DNA of 64,000 bases from Malurus cyaneus samueli (GCA_009741485.1 CM019229.1:2569175-2633174), one strand, 5' to 3'; counted from the stretch's first letter, positions 34,685-48,329 are shown. A program made the numbers and translations. Notes: generated by a model not told the origin, from the sequence alone.

Positions 34685-36497
34685 TGCAACCCCAAACAAC
34701 TCACTGGGACTTCCCAAAGTCTTCCAAAAAAAGTTCCAATTCAATTAAAAACCAGGAGCATGAGAGATTTCCTCCTGAACAAACATGATCACACCCCCCA
34801 AAAATAAATAAAGAGATAAAACAAAGATAAAACAAAGTTCCTCAGGACTCATCTGATCCCAGGAGAATTTCTTGACATTTGTGCTGTAAAATTCATTGAG
34901 ATCAGTGCTGAATATAATGTGAAAAACCACCAGCAATTCCAAAATGCTTCTATTTAGGGAACACAAAAAGTTTTCCAGCCCCAGCACTGGAACATTGCAA
35001 CTTTTCCCCTGCTGGGTGCTAATTTGGGATTTTTAACATGGCATTTTGACCATTTCTCTCTGCCTGAGCTGGGCTTTGTGACCTGGAGGAGAAGTTGGCA
35101 GAATTGTTATTTTATTGAACTGCAGCTTGATCATCCCCTGTCCCTTAAAGAACTCACTGGTGCTCGGGAATGACTCATTTTTGGGGGGAAAAAATAAAAG
35201 AATCACCACTTTTGCTTTTAATCTATAAAAAATCTGCTCTGCAGCCTCTGCTTTTCACCCTCCTGCTCTTCCTGTTCTGTTCTTCACTGACTCAAACTCT
35301 GCCAACCCAATTTTTAGTGATTTCTGAGAATCCTGAATCCCTTTGGGTTCCCTAACCTTTAGGGTTTTTTTTTTTTTTTTTTTTTTTCAATCTATCGACA
35401 GATTTTTCCTCCTGTCCTTTTATTCAGAGTGGAATCTACAATTACCCCAAAATTTCCTTTTAAAAATTGCTTTGAAAATCTCCCTGCTGATCATCCCAAA
35501 TGTCTGGGGTGACATCAAGCAGCTCCTTCTTCGCCCTCATTAAACTGGGGTGTAAAACCACACAATGAGGCTCTATTTTCCTAAATATCTTCAAGCAGGA
35601 AATGTTTTCTGCTCTCTGTCCACTGGCTGAGAAATCAGGATAAAAACATCTATGAGGGATGTGAGGATTTTATAGGAATATGTTGGTGGAGGTTCCTCAG
35701 AGGAGGAAATAACTTGAAAATCCCTTGGCTGGGCAATAACAAAACATCCCAGAGTGGTTTCTACAGAAATCTCTGTTTTCCACAGAAATCCGTGTTTTTC
35801 ACAGAAATCCCTGTTTTCCACTCAAATCCCTGTTTTCCACACCAATCCCAGCCAGCCCCAGAGCAGCTCCTGTAAAGAAAATTAACCATCCCCATCCCAA
35901 TCCATCACAAACATTACCCTCAGAATACAAGTTTTAAAAGGAATAGATAAATAAATAAATTATATATTAATACATAAGATATCTTCTAATACCAATAAAA
36001 TAAATAAATATCAATAAAGTGTTAAAATAATAAAGTTATAATAATAAAATAGTTTTTAAGTTCTCTTCTAAGGTTTTCCTCTCATCCCTCAGGTATATTC
36101 AAGTTAAATCTGTAGAAAATTGATGAGGAATGTCCAGAAGTTGTGGACTGAAGGAAGTGGCCAAACCAAGAATTGGAACATCCATAAATCCCCTTCCTCC
36201 TGCTCCCCTGTGGAAAAGGCTTTAATTGGGTGGAGGAGTTAAAGAATATTCAATGTTAATGATGGGTGGCACCAAAAATGGGTTTTCCCACGTGAGAAAT
36301 TTGTTTAAATGGAGATTTAGAGCACCAGAAAAGAGAAAAGGAACATAAACCAGGGATGTCTTCATGGACAAAAGCTTTTACCTGCCCCTGTGAAATGAGG
36401 ACAGCGGTTGGAGCTGATGGATGCTAGGAAGTTTGGGAGCTCAAAGCTTCAAAGTTCAAAAATCAGACAAAAAATAATTAGTTTTGTAGTCATCCTA

Positions 36498-37342
36498 TTG
36501 CATTGTTTTTATGTTTTATATTTTAGGAGGTTTTTTGCTTTCTTTTTTGTTTTCTTTTTATTTAACAACAATCACTGGGACTCTCCAAAGTCTTCCAAAA
36601 AAGTTCCAATCAATTAAAACGCGGAGCATGAGAGATTTCCTGACAAACATGATCAACCAATAAAATAGAGATAAAAAGATAAAAAGTTCCTAGGACTCAT
36701 CTGATCCAGGAGAATTTTCTTGACATTTGTGCTGTAAATTCATTGAGATCAGTGCTGAATATAATGTGAAAACCACCAGCATCAAAATGCTTCTATTATG
36801 AACACAAAAAGTTTTCCAGCCCCAGCACATGACATTGAAACTTTTCCCCTCCTGGTGCTAATTTGGGATTTTTAACATGGCATTTTGACCATTTCTTCTG
36901 CCTGAGCTGGGCTTTGTGATGAGGAGAAGTTGGCAGAATTGATATTATTGAACTGCAGCTTGATCATCCTGTCCCTTAAAGACTCACTGGTGCTCGAATG
37001 ACTCATTTTTGGGGGGAAAAATAAAAGAATCACATTATTTGCTTTTATCATTAAATCTGCTGCTGCGCTCTGCTTTTCACCCCTGTCTTCTGTTCTGTTT
37101 GCGATCACACTCGATGCCATTTTTAGTGATTTTGAAACCTGAACCTTTGGGTTGCTAACTTTAGGGTTTGGTTTTTTTTTTTTTTTTTTTCAATCTATCG
37201 ACAGATTTTTCCTCCTGTCCTTTATTCAGAGTGGAATCTACAATTACACAATTTCTTTTAAAAATTGCTTTAGAAAACTCCCTGCTGATCATAAATGTTG
37301 GGGTGACATCAAGCAGCTCTCTTCGCCTCATTAGGGGGGTAA
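36498..37342. repeat. Extra partial copy of 34640-35550
   Basis: The tract matches the upstream sequence step by step (AGGAGGTTTTTTGCTTT, AGTCTTCCAAAAAAGTTCCAA, GAGCATGAGAGATTTCCT, TCAATCTATCGACAGATTTT), but with many deleted bases. It starts where the match to 49690 ends and runs into the N gap. Confidence 0.88.
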
Positions 37343-37367
37343 NNNNNNNNNNNNNNNNNNNNNNNNN
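37343..37367. other. Assembly gap of 25 N
   Basis: Twenty-five N follow CATTAGGGGGGTAA. The sequence after the gap (CACAAACTGCATGGAAGGAG) corresponds to 49693 in the second copy. The gap marks a join between pieces. A fixed 25-base gap usually means that its true size is unknown. Confidence 0.99.
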
Positions 37368-37389
37368 CACAAACTGCATGGAAGGAGTG

Positions 37390-38005
37390 CAGGAAATTTG
37401 GGATCACAAGATTTGGGAAATCAAGAAATTTGATCACAGATTTGGGCACAAAGATTTGGGATCCAGAGATTTGGGAATCAAGGATTGGGACCAAGTTGGA
37501 TCACAGGATTGGGCTACAGGGATTTGGGAATACAAGATTGGGGCAGAGGATATTGTAAGCAAATATTGTGAGGTTGAGCTCATTCCGAGTCAGGGATGGC
37601 CCCCTGAAGGAAGGAAAAACTTGAAAGGTTTTTTTTAATTGGGGTTTGATCTTTTAAAATTTGTTTTCTGAGGATAATGTTGGTGCTTGATTGGTGGGGC
37701 TGGCTGGGATTGGTGGAGGAAATAGGATTGGTTATGGGAAATGGGGATTTCTGCGAGAAACAGGATTTGAGTGGAAGCCGCTCTGGGATGTTTAGTTATT
37801 CCTGAGCAGAGATCCAGGGGAAAATCTGTGTGGGGGCACAATGATTTGGGGGTAAAAGATATAGGGAACAAGGGTTTGGGACACACGGATTTGGGAACAT
37901 AAGGATTTGGGAACGCAAGGATTTAGGACACAAGGATTTGGGAGCACAAGAATTTGGGACACAAGGATTTGGAAACTCAAGGGTTGGAACACAGTGATTT
38001 GGGGA
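37390..38005. repeat. Two arrays of GGATTTGGG units, first copy
   Basis: Units of about 16-18 bp (ACAAGGATTTGGGAATC and variants) fill about 37390-37560 and 37835-38005. They correspond to 49726-49900 and 50200-50380 in the second copy, where the units are more regular because fewer bases are missing. Confidence 0.85.
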
Positions 38006-39269
38006 CAGCAGCTGGGACAGATATTCCAGACCACTGGCATCCCACTCAGCACAAAAAGCTGGGGAAAGGGAGGAAGGGACCTCCAAGTGACCAAATTTGC
38101 CTTTCCAATCCCATTCCATGTGAGGGAATCTGCTGTCCTGGGGTGGCAAAACCTGTGATGGGAAGTGTGGAACTCTTCCTTCCTTTCCTCTGTGACTTTT
38201 TCTTTCCAATTAAACTGACTTATCTCATCCACGGCACTTCCTGCTCCCCACCCACACCACAGTACTGGGCTGGGTTATTGCCGTATTAAACCAAACACCC
38301 TTGGATTTGCAATTTTGCTAAATTTCTGGAATTTGCAGCTGGGAAATATTGACTCTGTGTAATTGCTCAGCAGTTCTTTCATCCAGCTCCGTGTAGACTT
38401 GCAATATTTAACAAGCGACGAGAAAAAAAAAAAAAAAGTAAGAAACTTGTAGGGTAATGATTCTTTTTAATAAATTTAATTTTTTCCTTCTTTTGAAGGA
38501 GAAAAAGAAAACAGTTTCCAAATGAATTCAGTTTAAGCAAATAGCACCGGAGTCAGAGTGAGGAGCTGTTTATGCAGATGGGGTTCAGGCTGGATAGATC
38601 TCTGTCATTTCCTCTTCCAAAGCTGCAGATCTGTCTGATTTCATGATTTTAATTGGGATTCCTTCCAGCAGTGCCCTGGGAGGGCAGAGGCAGACCTGGG
38701 GGTCCCATAAAGTTTGACAGGAGAGACTGGGACTGCTCTCAGCGTGGTTTTCCTGGGATTTGTGAGACGCTGCCATTGCCATCAGAGCTCCTGTGCTTGC
38801 CTGCCATGACCTGACTTTATTTGGGTTAGAAAACATCTGGGAGTTGATCTTGAAGGGGAACCAGCTGTTTCTTTGGGTTTGCCCTCATCTCAGTGTTTAA
38901 AATCCATATTCTGATTTTTTGTGGTGCTTTCATGTGAGGCAGAGAGAATAATCCAGTTACACTCTGTGCCGCAGAGCTCAAAAATCCTCATGAACCAGGC
39001 ACCAACATCACCGAGTTTACTCTACAAACTGCATTTGCATATGGGTCCTTTTTGTTCTCTGAGCCTCAGGATCTGAGGTGGATGGGAATTTCTGGGGGAA
39101 AAAGTGAAGTGAGCAGGACCAGTCTCAAATCCATTGGTTTTTGTTGTTGTTCAGAAAAATCCCATTGGTAGAAGTCAGGGGATTTAGGGATGTGTTCATG
39201 CTTTTCCAGTGGGATATTGGCTTTACAGGGCCCTGCTCAGGCCCTGGGGAGCTCTGGTTATTGTTGTCA

Positions 39270-40128
39270 TTTATCCATGATTGATTCCTGATGTTCCCTG
39301 ATTGATTCCCTTCTTTTTCCTGATTTATTCCATGATTTGTCTGTGATTTATTCCCTGATTTATCCATGGTTTATTCCTTCATTTTTTTCCCTATTGATCC
39401 CTGATTGATTCCTGACTGATTCCATGATTTTTCCCTGATTTATTCCACTATTTATTCCCGATTTCCCTGTTTATTCCCTGATTCTGATTTTTCCCCTGAT
39501 TTATTCCATGATTTTCCCCTGATATTCCATGTTGATTCCCTGATTGATTGCTGATTGATTCCTGATTATTTCTGATTTTTCCGGTTGATCCCTTAATTGA
39601 TTCCATTATTATATTCCATGATTATTCCATGACTGATTCCCTGATTTATTCCATGATTTATTCTGTGATTTATTCTATGATTTATTTGTGTCGATTGATT
39701 CCCTGAATTGATTCCGTCTGATTGATTCCCTGATTTTCCACTGATTTTTTTCCGTGACTGAGTTCCCTGATTTGTTCCCTGATTGATCCTGATTGATTCC
39801 CGATTTTTCTGGATTTTTCCCTAATTTTTTCCTGATTTATCGCATGATTTATTCCTGATTTTTCCCGATTTTCCCCTGATTGATCCCTGATTGATTCCCT
39901 GATCTTCCACTGATTTTTTTCCTTGATTGGATTACCTGATTTATTCCCTGATTTTTCCTCCGATTTTCCCTGATTGATTCTCTGATTTTCCCTGCTTTTC
40001 CCCTATTGATCCCCTGATTTCCCGATATCCTGATTTTCCCCCATTTCCGTTGATCCCCCAATTTTTTCCCCCAATTTTCCTGATTGATCCTGATTTTTCC
40101 CATTTTCCCGTGACCCCTGATTTTCCCT
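39270..40128. repeat. TGATT-CCC minisatellite upstream of exon 18, first copy
   Basis: Units such as CCTGATTGATT and CCTGATTTATT recur for about 860 bp and run into the polypyrimidine tract of the acceptor. The copy is shorter and more irregular than its partner at 51690-52580. Confidence 0.9.
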
Positions 40129-40134
40129 CCCCAG

Positions 40135-40237
40135 GACGAGGAGGAGATGGAGGAAGCCACCAACAGAAGCTGGCCCTGCAGAAGGCCAAGGAAGTGGCGA
40201 AGTAGCCCCATGTTGCGGCCAACATCTCCATCGCTGC
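40135..40237 (+). pseudogene. CACNA1B: CACNA1B exon 18, redundant damaged copy
   Basis: The copy has acceptor CCCTCCCCAG and donor GTAAGC, and begins DEEEMEEAT. It is 103 nt where 107 are expected. Compared with the copy at 52591 it lacks three more bases: a T in ACCAA(T)CAG, a C in AGT(C)AGCC and a C in ATGT(C)TGCGG. It also shares the missing G in GTGGC(G)GAAGTC. It is unreadable as a continuous frame. It is best explained as the same exon assembled a second time from unpolished reads. If it were real it would be a broken tandem exon. I use the pseudogene label only because the frame is broken. Confidence 0.8.
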
Positions 40238-40454
40238 GTAAGCCAATCCTTCATTCCTTGTGATCCCATTCCCATTTTTCTGCTGTCCGGTGTCTGTCAG
40301 CATCTGCACATCCCTGTCACTCTCAGGCTTTGGGGTGGCCAACCTTCAGTGCTGAGCATTAATTGGGGTTTAATTAGGATTTCTCTCAGTTTGGGGTCTC
40401 TTCTGTGTGCCTCATCTTTCGATAATTGTGTTCAGAAGGATTTTTTTTTTTTTT

Positions 40455-40735
40455 TAAGCTTCATGGATAGATTTCACCCAGGTGAAGTGTTTGCATTTAC
40501 AAATGTCGATTTTTTAATAATGTTGCACAAATCAGATTTACTAGGTGAAGTGTTGCATTTACAAAGTGTCCATTTTTAATGATGTATGCACGAAATAGAT
40601 AGATTTCACAAGGTGAAATGTTTACATTCAAAAGTAGATTTTTAATGAAGTATGCACCAAATAAGATGGATTTTACCAGGTGAAGTGTTGCATTTACAGA
40701 ATGTAGATTTTTAATAATGTATGCACAAATTTACC
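40455..40735. repeat. 66-bp tandem repeat, four units, first copy
   Basis: Each unit reads AGATTTCACCAGGTGAAGTG, TTGCATTTACAAA and TTTTTAAT-ATGTATGCACAAA. The second copy (52925-53215) shows the units more cleanly. Confidence 0.9.
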
Positions 40736-40744
40736 TTTCTTTGA

Positions 40745-41290
40745 CAATCTCAGAATTCAAATAAGCATCCCTTAAATAGCTGAAAATGTGCTTGAATTCC
40801 TTTCCTTTCATTGGTTAGTAAAATGGTGTCTGGGAGGTGGTTTTGGGGTAGGAAACCAATCTGATTTTCAGAGGTCTGATGAGACAAGCATGGGCTCTGT
40901 GACACCAAATCCTTGGAATTAAAGAATTCAAGTGCAAAGGCATCTCTCAAATAGTGCAAAATGTGCTTGAATTCCTTTCCCTGTGTTTGGAGTGAAAATA
41001 ACATTTTGGAGTGGTTTGGGGTAGGAAACCAATTGGAGTTTTCAGAATCCTGGAGGAGGACAAGCACAGGCTCTGTGACACCAAAACCCTTGGAAATTTT
41101 AAAGAAGAATTTCAATGCAAAAGCATCCTCTTAATAGCTGAAAATGTGTTTGAATTCCTTTCCCTGCTGTTTGAAAGAGTTGGGTTGGCCAAAATCTGTT
41201 CGGGAGTTGGTTTGGTGGTAGAAACAATTGAATTTTCAGAGGTCTGGAGGAGGACAACACAGTCTCTGTGACACCAAAATCTTGGAAATG
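40745..41290. repeat. About 185-bp tandem repeat, three units, first copy
   Basis: Units contain AAATAGCTGAAAATGTGCTT, GAATTCCTTTCC, GGTTTTGGGGTAGGAAACCAA, TTTTCAGAGGTCTG and CTCTGTGACACCAAA. It matches 53225-53800. Confidence 0.9.
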
Positions 41291-42439
41291 AATAGTGAAA
41301 GGGGTCTCTGCAGAGGTGGAATGGGATGGGTTTTAGGATTTAAGGGATTTAGGTCTTCAACCAACCAACCAACCAACCACTTCCATGATTCTTTCCAAGG
41401 ATTTGTTGCAAAGGTTGCTTGAACTCTTCTGAATTTCAGTCAAAAAAGTTTGGTCCTGCATTTTACTGAGAGCTGCTGATGTTTTCCAGACCCCTTCACA
41501 GGAGAGACTCCGAGACCTCCCCTCCTCTGAGGGAGAAGCTCAGCATAAAAAAAAAATAAAAAAAAGAAAATTTCTGCTTGATTTTATTGAAATGCCTGAA
41601 CTCAGCCAGATCCTGCCATTCCTTCAGTGGAAATCTCTTTTTAACTGGGAGTTTAATCCACTTTAGCAGAGACAAAAGAGGCCCAGTGGAGCCAGTTTTT
41701 TACATGTGGTGGAAAAGAAAATTATTAATTTCACTATTTATTCTTTCTTACCATTTTATTTTGTCATTACTGCTGTAATCAGTTCCTATTTATGTTCTGG
41801 CTGTTTGAAATATCATTTTTTCCCTTACAATTATTTTCTGTCCAGCCTTGAAAAGGAGCAGATGAGGATAATTGCTTTTTGCACTTGCTGAATTTATTGC
41901 TTCTGGTATTTAAAAGTGTGAGATGATATGATGCTCTTTGCTTCTGTTTTAATCAAGGCATTTGCATGGGCAGATTCTTAGAAATCAGCAGAAAAACAAA
42001 AAACCTGCTTTCATGGAGCTGAGTTGAAATTGCTTAAAATCACCTTTTTTTTCCATGACTTTTCACTGGATTTTCAAAAGCACAGGGACAGTTTAATGAG
42101 CAATTGAGTGAGGCAAAATTGTGGATTTTGGTGATTTTGCCTCAAATTGAGCTGCTCTGCCTGTTTGGGTGAATTCACGTTGGACAGTTGAAGTTGATAT
42201 TTCACAACTCCTGACACTGTCCAGGCTGAGCTCCCAGGGCTGCTCACAAACTTGCAGGGCTTTGGTTTGGGGCAAAAAAGCCACGTTTAGGCCAAAAGTT
42301 GATGCTGATGAATGATGCCACAAAGGGAAAGGCGGGCAGGAGTCAGGTGTTTTGGGAGATGGGAAGATGTTTTGGGATGGATTGGTGACCCATGATCTGT
42401 GAGGGATTTAACAAATCCATGCAAGGCAGTTTGGTTTTC

Positions 42440-42660
42440 CATGTAAATCCAGAATATCCGAGCTGGGAGGACCAGGAGGGTCAAGCACAGCTCTTGAGTG
42501 ACACCCAGGAGGATGAATGTGAATCCATGGGGACTCCGAGGGCCTGGGCCCTGATTCATGGATTGGGAGCTGGTTTGCACCCATCCTTGATCTCTCATCT
42601 CCAGGGCAGCAAGCCCTTTGTCCCAAATCCACCCAAAGCTCCGTTCTCCTGCTCTCAGTC
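42440..42660 (-). mobile_element. CR1-like 3' fragment, first copy
   Basis: AGAATATCCGAGCTGGGAGG followed by ACCAGGAGGGTCAAGCACAG resembles the reversed tail of avian CR1. The same sequence occurs at 55005-55260. The family call is less secure than for the other CR1 pieces. Confidence 0.6.
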
Positions 42661-42859
42661 CCACAGAGCTCTGAGGGCAGAGCAGGAGCATGATAACGGC
42701 AATCCTGGTGGGTCAGACTCAGAGCTGGACGAGCCAAAGGGAAAGAATATTCTGGAAAATGGGATTTTGACATAGGAGATATAACCCTAAACTAAACCCC
42801 TGTAAAACTTAGGTAAAAGAATCTAGCACCTGCAGGATTAAGGGAGCAAGGAATGGGAA

Positions 42860-43310
42860 GATATCAATTGTATATTAATAATATGTCATTTATATTTGAT
42901 GAAATATTCATTTATATTTTGTAGAAATATCTAGTTTATATTTGTATTTTATAATTTTCTATATAAAAATAATTTTAATATTTACAATATTATATAAATA
43001 ATTATAATTATTAATTATATATAAGTGAATAAATATAAGAAAACAATATATTATAGTATATATAAATATATATGTATATAATATATAATATATATTTAAT
43101 ATAACCAATTTAATGAATAGACATATAAATATATATAATAAATAATAAAGATATATATATAGAAAACTACATATAATATATTATTATAATATATATATAG
43201 ATATAACAATAATACAATATAATTATATACAATAATATAACTAATTAAATATTAATAATTAATAAAATAAATGTTAATTTATTATATATATTAAATAAAT
43301 ACATATTTTT
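42860..43310. repeat. AT-rich microsatellite block, first copy
   Basis: The sequence is almost only A and T (ATATAATATATA, TATAAATATATA and AATTAATAAT). It corresponds to 55455-55895. Confidence 0.92.
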
Positions 43311-45074
43311 AGTTTACAATTATGTTTTTTCCCAGCATGTGAAATGGATTTCTGTACAACAACAGCATCGATTGCATTTAGAATATTCTCAATATTTGAA
43401 AGCATTGACATTTTTCCTCCTGCATCAGCCAGACGTGGGGCAGAGCACACGGTGATGGATTTCTCAGTCAGATTCACGTTTCCAGCGTGTTTCCACTCCA
43501 CGGAGGTGACAGTGCATCTGGGCTGAGCCTGCCTGAAAGGTCCCCTGGCTGGGCACATTCAGGGCTGAGTGCTGCTTTAATTCCTCCCTCGCCATTCCTG
43601 CCCCCACCCCCGAGCATGTTTCCCCCTGAACCTCCTTCCAGACCTGTCACGCTGTTGGATCTTCCACCTCTGGCATTTTTCCCAGTGCCAGCAGAATTCC
43701 GCTGTTCCTTGGGCCTGCAGTTTTCCTGTCCCAGCCTTTCTTCCTAACAAGCTCAGAACCCTCTCCATTTATCGTGTTGGTTGGTGTCTAGTTTGAATGA
43801 ATTTAATGGGAGCAAACACCAAGTTCAGCAAACCTCCCCCCTCTCTCTCTTTCCCACCGGCTCCTGGAGACAAACTTTTCCACAGAGAGGGAGTGAAAAG
43901 AAAGGGAAAAAACCTATTTATTTTAAAATTTAATAAAAAACACAAAAAAACCATTATTCTGTGGAACTAGCTGTTAAGATTCAAGCCTTTCTCTCTCCTG
44001 GGAGTAGCTTTCCCCTCCGGGCCGCCCAGAGGTTGGGCGAGTCTCGTCGGTGTTTCACTGAAGGAATTTTCATCATGTCGTGCACGGGAATCCTACAATC
44101 TTCAGAGAGAAAAAACAAAAATTCGAGGAAATACATGTCAAAGAAAGTGAAGAAAAAAACAAAAATAAAGCCAGTCCCAGAGAGCAGGCAGCTTCTTTTC
44201 TGCCGCTGATATACTATCGGACTCGGAGCGCTTCGGTTCTTGATGAATAAAAAATTGTGTGTCTTGTCCCTTTCCCCCCATGCCTCTCTCCTGGTAACTA
44301 GGAGGAGGAACATACACCTAACTACTTAGTGTAGGAGCCAGAGAGATTCATCGCTAGCAGCAAGATAAGTAAGGCTTTTAAACTTCCTCTAACATAAGCA
44401 GGATGAGAGGAATACAATACTCAGTAACATAGGACAGTTGGAACATCATTTCCCAACATGAGGAGATGGTTGTGACCGTTGTTCTGGCAGCTTGAGCCTC
44501 TGCAGAGGACCTTGCCTCTTTTCCCAACTGGATTGGATGCCTTGTGGGAGCGATAGATTCGTTTGTGATGGCTGCATAGAGGACGCATCGGGGCCATCTC
44601 TTCAATTAACGGTCTATCCATTGCAAGGGCTGTGCAGTGGTATTGTACTCCCGTGCGCTCCCCTCCCCGAATCCTGACTTGGTGTTGCAGCTCACCCACT
44701 TCAGCACACTCCAGACACATTCCGATTTTCTTCTCCTATTGATCTTGGATTCACCATGATCAGATTCGTTCTACACAGCTTGCGTTTCACATGTGTAGAA
44801 CTCTTATCCAAAAAGATTTATTTTGTGTTGCTTGCGGAAGAACAAGGGGGTGGGTGTGCTCGGTTTGGCTCCTGCTTTCATTTCCAGTTCATGGATTGTA
44901 TCTCTGTCTTTGCCTCCTGTTCAGTGGATTCACGTCTAAATCACATTTGTGCTGACCAAACTGAGTTGTCTCACTGGTGAACTCTACCGAAGGGCCTTTT
45001 TTAGATTTCATGATGTCTCAGGATGCAAGTGAGAGTGCTGCGTTTGTTCTGTGATGCCTAAATCCGGCTGCTAA

Positions 45075-45485
45075 AGCAGAGTGTGGCCAGAAATTGAGAG
45101 AATCCAAAACAGTTCTGGTTATTGCAGAGCCTTCAGGCCATTCAGGCAGTCCCAGCCAGCCAGGGGCTGCACCCAGCAATGGACAAATGGCTCACGGCTT
45201 TTTCACACACTTCTCAATTTGTCCATTTGCAACATCGTGATTTGTGAATCCTCGCAATTGCAGCTGCAGCCAATGCAGTCAAAAACTCCAACTTGGCACC
45301 CCAATTCTCTGTTGTTCCCATCTCTGGGCCTGGCACAGGGAGGTGTCTTTGATTGGGGGCTGCAGAGGAATTGTTTTTGTGCAAAATGGGAAGCAGGGCT
45401 CAGCACGGTCTGTGGAGTCTGGAGTAAACACTGAGAATTCCCAAGGGTACAAGAGACATGGAAATAAGGAAACTGGAAATCCTAA
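45075..45485. repeat. Dispersed repeat of about 410 bp, copy 3 (inside first duplicated block)
   Basis: It matches the intron 12 copy over AAAGCAGAGTGTGGCCAGAA, ATGGCTCACGGCTTTTTCAC and AGTCAAAAACTCCAACTTGG, but with many single-base losses and gains. It is the noisy counterpart of 57645-58062, not a separate insertion. Confidence 0.82.
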
Positions 45486-48329
45486 TGCATCCCCATCAGA
45501 GTTTGCAATGTTTGGCTGGAAAGAAGAGATGTGTTAGGATTGGAGCCTCACTGTTTCATTCCTCTCTTTTGTGATTTTTTGTTTTCCCGTTTAGCAATTC
45601 CCTTGGCTTTGTTGTTCTGGAGGTGAGTTTCTGGGGTGTCCAGCCCTCCCAGTGCTTGTCCCAAAACCCCTCTTGCCATTTTGCACCCTCACACTCCTGT
45701 CCTGAGGACCCTTACAGAGCCAAGGGGTCGCAGGCAATCCATTGGGCAAGCTCCTGGCCAGCCAGGAACAGAGCAGGGGCCCTGGGATTTGGGAAAATCA
45801 CAATTCCCTAGGTGTTGGGTGTACAACACTTTGTGAACGCTGCTGCAGAGGGAAGGAGGAGCTGCAGGCTGATCCCGTAGTCACACCAAAACCCAGCAAA
45901 AACAGCAGTTTTTGGCTGGTTTTGCCTGTCCTGATGCGAATTTCCCGCATTTGGGTTCCTCCTGTGCCTCCTGTTCACGGCTGGAGCTCAATTGATGGTG
46001 CAAACAAAAGGGCTGCCAGGAGCACTCCCGCTCCCAAACTCACAAGGCCCTCCTCACCTTGCCTGGGACCTTACAGCAATTTTCCAGCAATCCTAAGTGC
46101 TGGGGATCCAACTAGGTAGCCGAGTCACACTTGGGGAAGCTTTTTGCACTCTGTGACTTTACGAGGTTGGGTTTTATTAATTCCATGAATTAATGGATGA
46201 CAATTGTAACCAGATCTTGGAAATCATTTCATACACAGGGTAGGGTGAGTTTTGGTGGGAGGAGATCAGGTGTGGTGGATGAAAATCTGTGGACGTGGCA
46301 GAGGAGCTCCTGCACATGGGCACCAAAGTGCACCAACTGCCCGCTGCTTTTTCCAGAGTTATTCATGCTTCCCAGGAACAACTTCCAGCCTCCAAAGACC
46401 TCTTTCCTGCCCCAGGCCTGTGCCTGGAATTCTGTTGGGTTGCTCAAAGCAGTTTTGTTCAATTCCAGGCCCCCAGGGACGGTGCCTGGCAGTGGGGAGT
46501 GAGGCACAAAAGCCACGAGGAATCACCCAAAGCCACTGGAGGTGGCCACTCCCAGTCCCTTACCCAATTCTCCTTGCCCTTTTGTCATCTCTGGGCTGCG
46601 GGGAAGGGTGGAGCTCTGTTTCTCCAGGTTCCATTCTCGAAGGTTCCACATTTTCCCCTTGTTTCTCTCGGAATGCTGTGGCGCTCTCCACATCTCTTGT
46701 TGGCTTGGGGCACCCGCAAGGACCCAGCAAAGGAATGCCTAGAGCACCAGCCGCGCCCTGGGCCCTGCTGGGGGTGTGGATCCACAAAAGGTGTTCTTTT
46801 CCCCATGCGGTGGTGATTCCTTCCTCTCTCCCCTGCCCTGGTTATTGTGTGTGTGAGGTCTGTGATTCCCCCGTGGGTTCCCTTTCTGTCCTCTGCTGTT
46901 CAGGTGTCACCCCCAGCCGCCCCAAAGCCACTCCCTGTGCTCTGTCCACCGTTCTGTAAGTAGCACCCAGTGAAATCAGCTCTGCTCTTGGTTTTTTGCT
47001 CCATGGGAGGGAATTGTGCCTTTCAGTTCTGTGTTTCAAACCTGCGGTTCTGTGGCCAATCAGGAAATTTTATCTCAAAAAGACGGTCCAGCAGAGCAGC
47101 GAACTGCGGAGTTATGTAACGTAGGGCCAGTGCAATGACAGTAGCGTGGCCTCCACCCTGCTCTGCACACCAACGAGCAGGGAACACAGAGGTTTTCATT
47201 CAGCCCCCACTGAGGATGTTCCTCCAAGTTAAACCCCAAATTTCCCAGCTGCTGCTGAATTTACAACAGGCTCGTTGCTTGACCTCTCAGGTAAACCAGG
47301 GGCAGCCCCTTGCATCCTCCTCCACCCAGCTTCCGCACCTGTTTTCCCCCAAAGGAATTCTGGTTATCCCTGAGGGATCTGGTGCAGTCAGGGTTTATTT
47401 TTGCTGCCAGGCCTGCATGTTCACCATCCAGCCCAAAGAGTGAAAAGTGCTCAGCTGGAGCAAGCATCATTAATTCCTGCCACAGCAGGAACCTGCCAGC
47501 CCCGCTCTGATGCTGCTCTGGTTCATTTGGCAACCAGATAAACACAGAAATTCTAGGTTTCACTAAAATCCTCACCTGGCCTCTCAGCACAGATTTGCTT
47601 AAGCAAAACTTTTATGGAATTTTTCTTACATCACTCCAGGTTTCTGAACCTTTGGATTTGGTTACATGCTGTTATCCCAGCCAACGTTTCTGTTTTAGAG
47701 TAATTCCATTAAATTTTAATCGATGTATATTTAAAACCGCTTACGTGATCCAGAGAATATTAACATTTTACTGGGCCTTCTGGCTTGCTGAATGAATGTT
47801 AACATTGATGTTTAACAGATTTAAACGCCCATGGAAAGCAGCATGGAAATGGCTGCAATGAAAAGTGCAATTCAGGAGGTGAAGGGATTTTATTTCCAGA
47901 ATTTGGGGAGGGTTTTTTGAATGAGTAGATCGATCAAAGGAATCATTTAGAACTTAATGAAAAATTAACAGCCTCAAGCAAGATCAGGATATTTAGAATC
48001 CTGGGTTTTTTCTGTAGATTCCCTGTCAAAGGCAGAAAAACACACTTTTCTTGTGTAATTGTGATTTCATATTAGAACCCTCCATAAATGATGTGAAGAA
48101 ATTCCTGGAAGCCAGTGGAAAGCTCCTTCCAACCCTGGCTCCCTCCTGCCCCGCTGAAAGCTGCAGCAGAACAATAAGGTTTTTAAGGCGCAGTGACCCA
48201 TTTTTGGACAGTCCCTGAGCTAGGCTCATCCCCAATCCCTGTCCCAGGAGAGAGGTTAGGTACCCACCCCCTCCAGAGCCATTGAGGCCCAGGACTGAGG
48301 AGAAGCTGCTGGCACCAGTTTGCTGGAGC

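Noticed and set aside
42860..43310. AT-rich block considered as an origin or matrix-attachment site
   Set aside because: Composition alone does not support either. The block behaves like a simple AT microsatellite that differs between the two copies.
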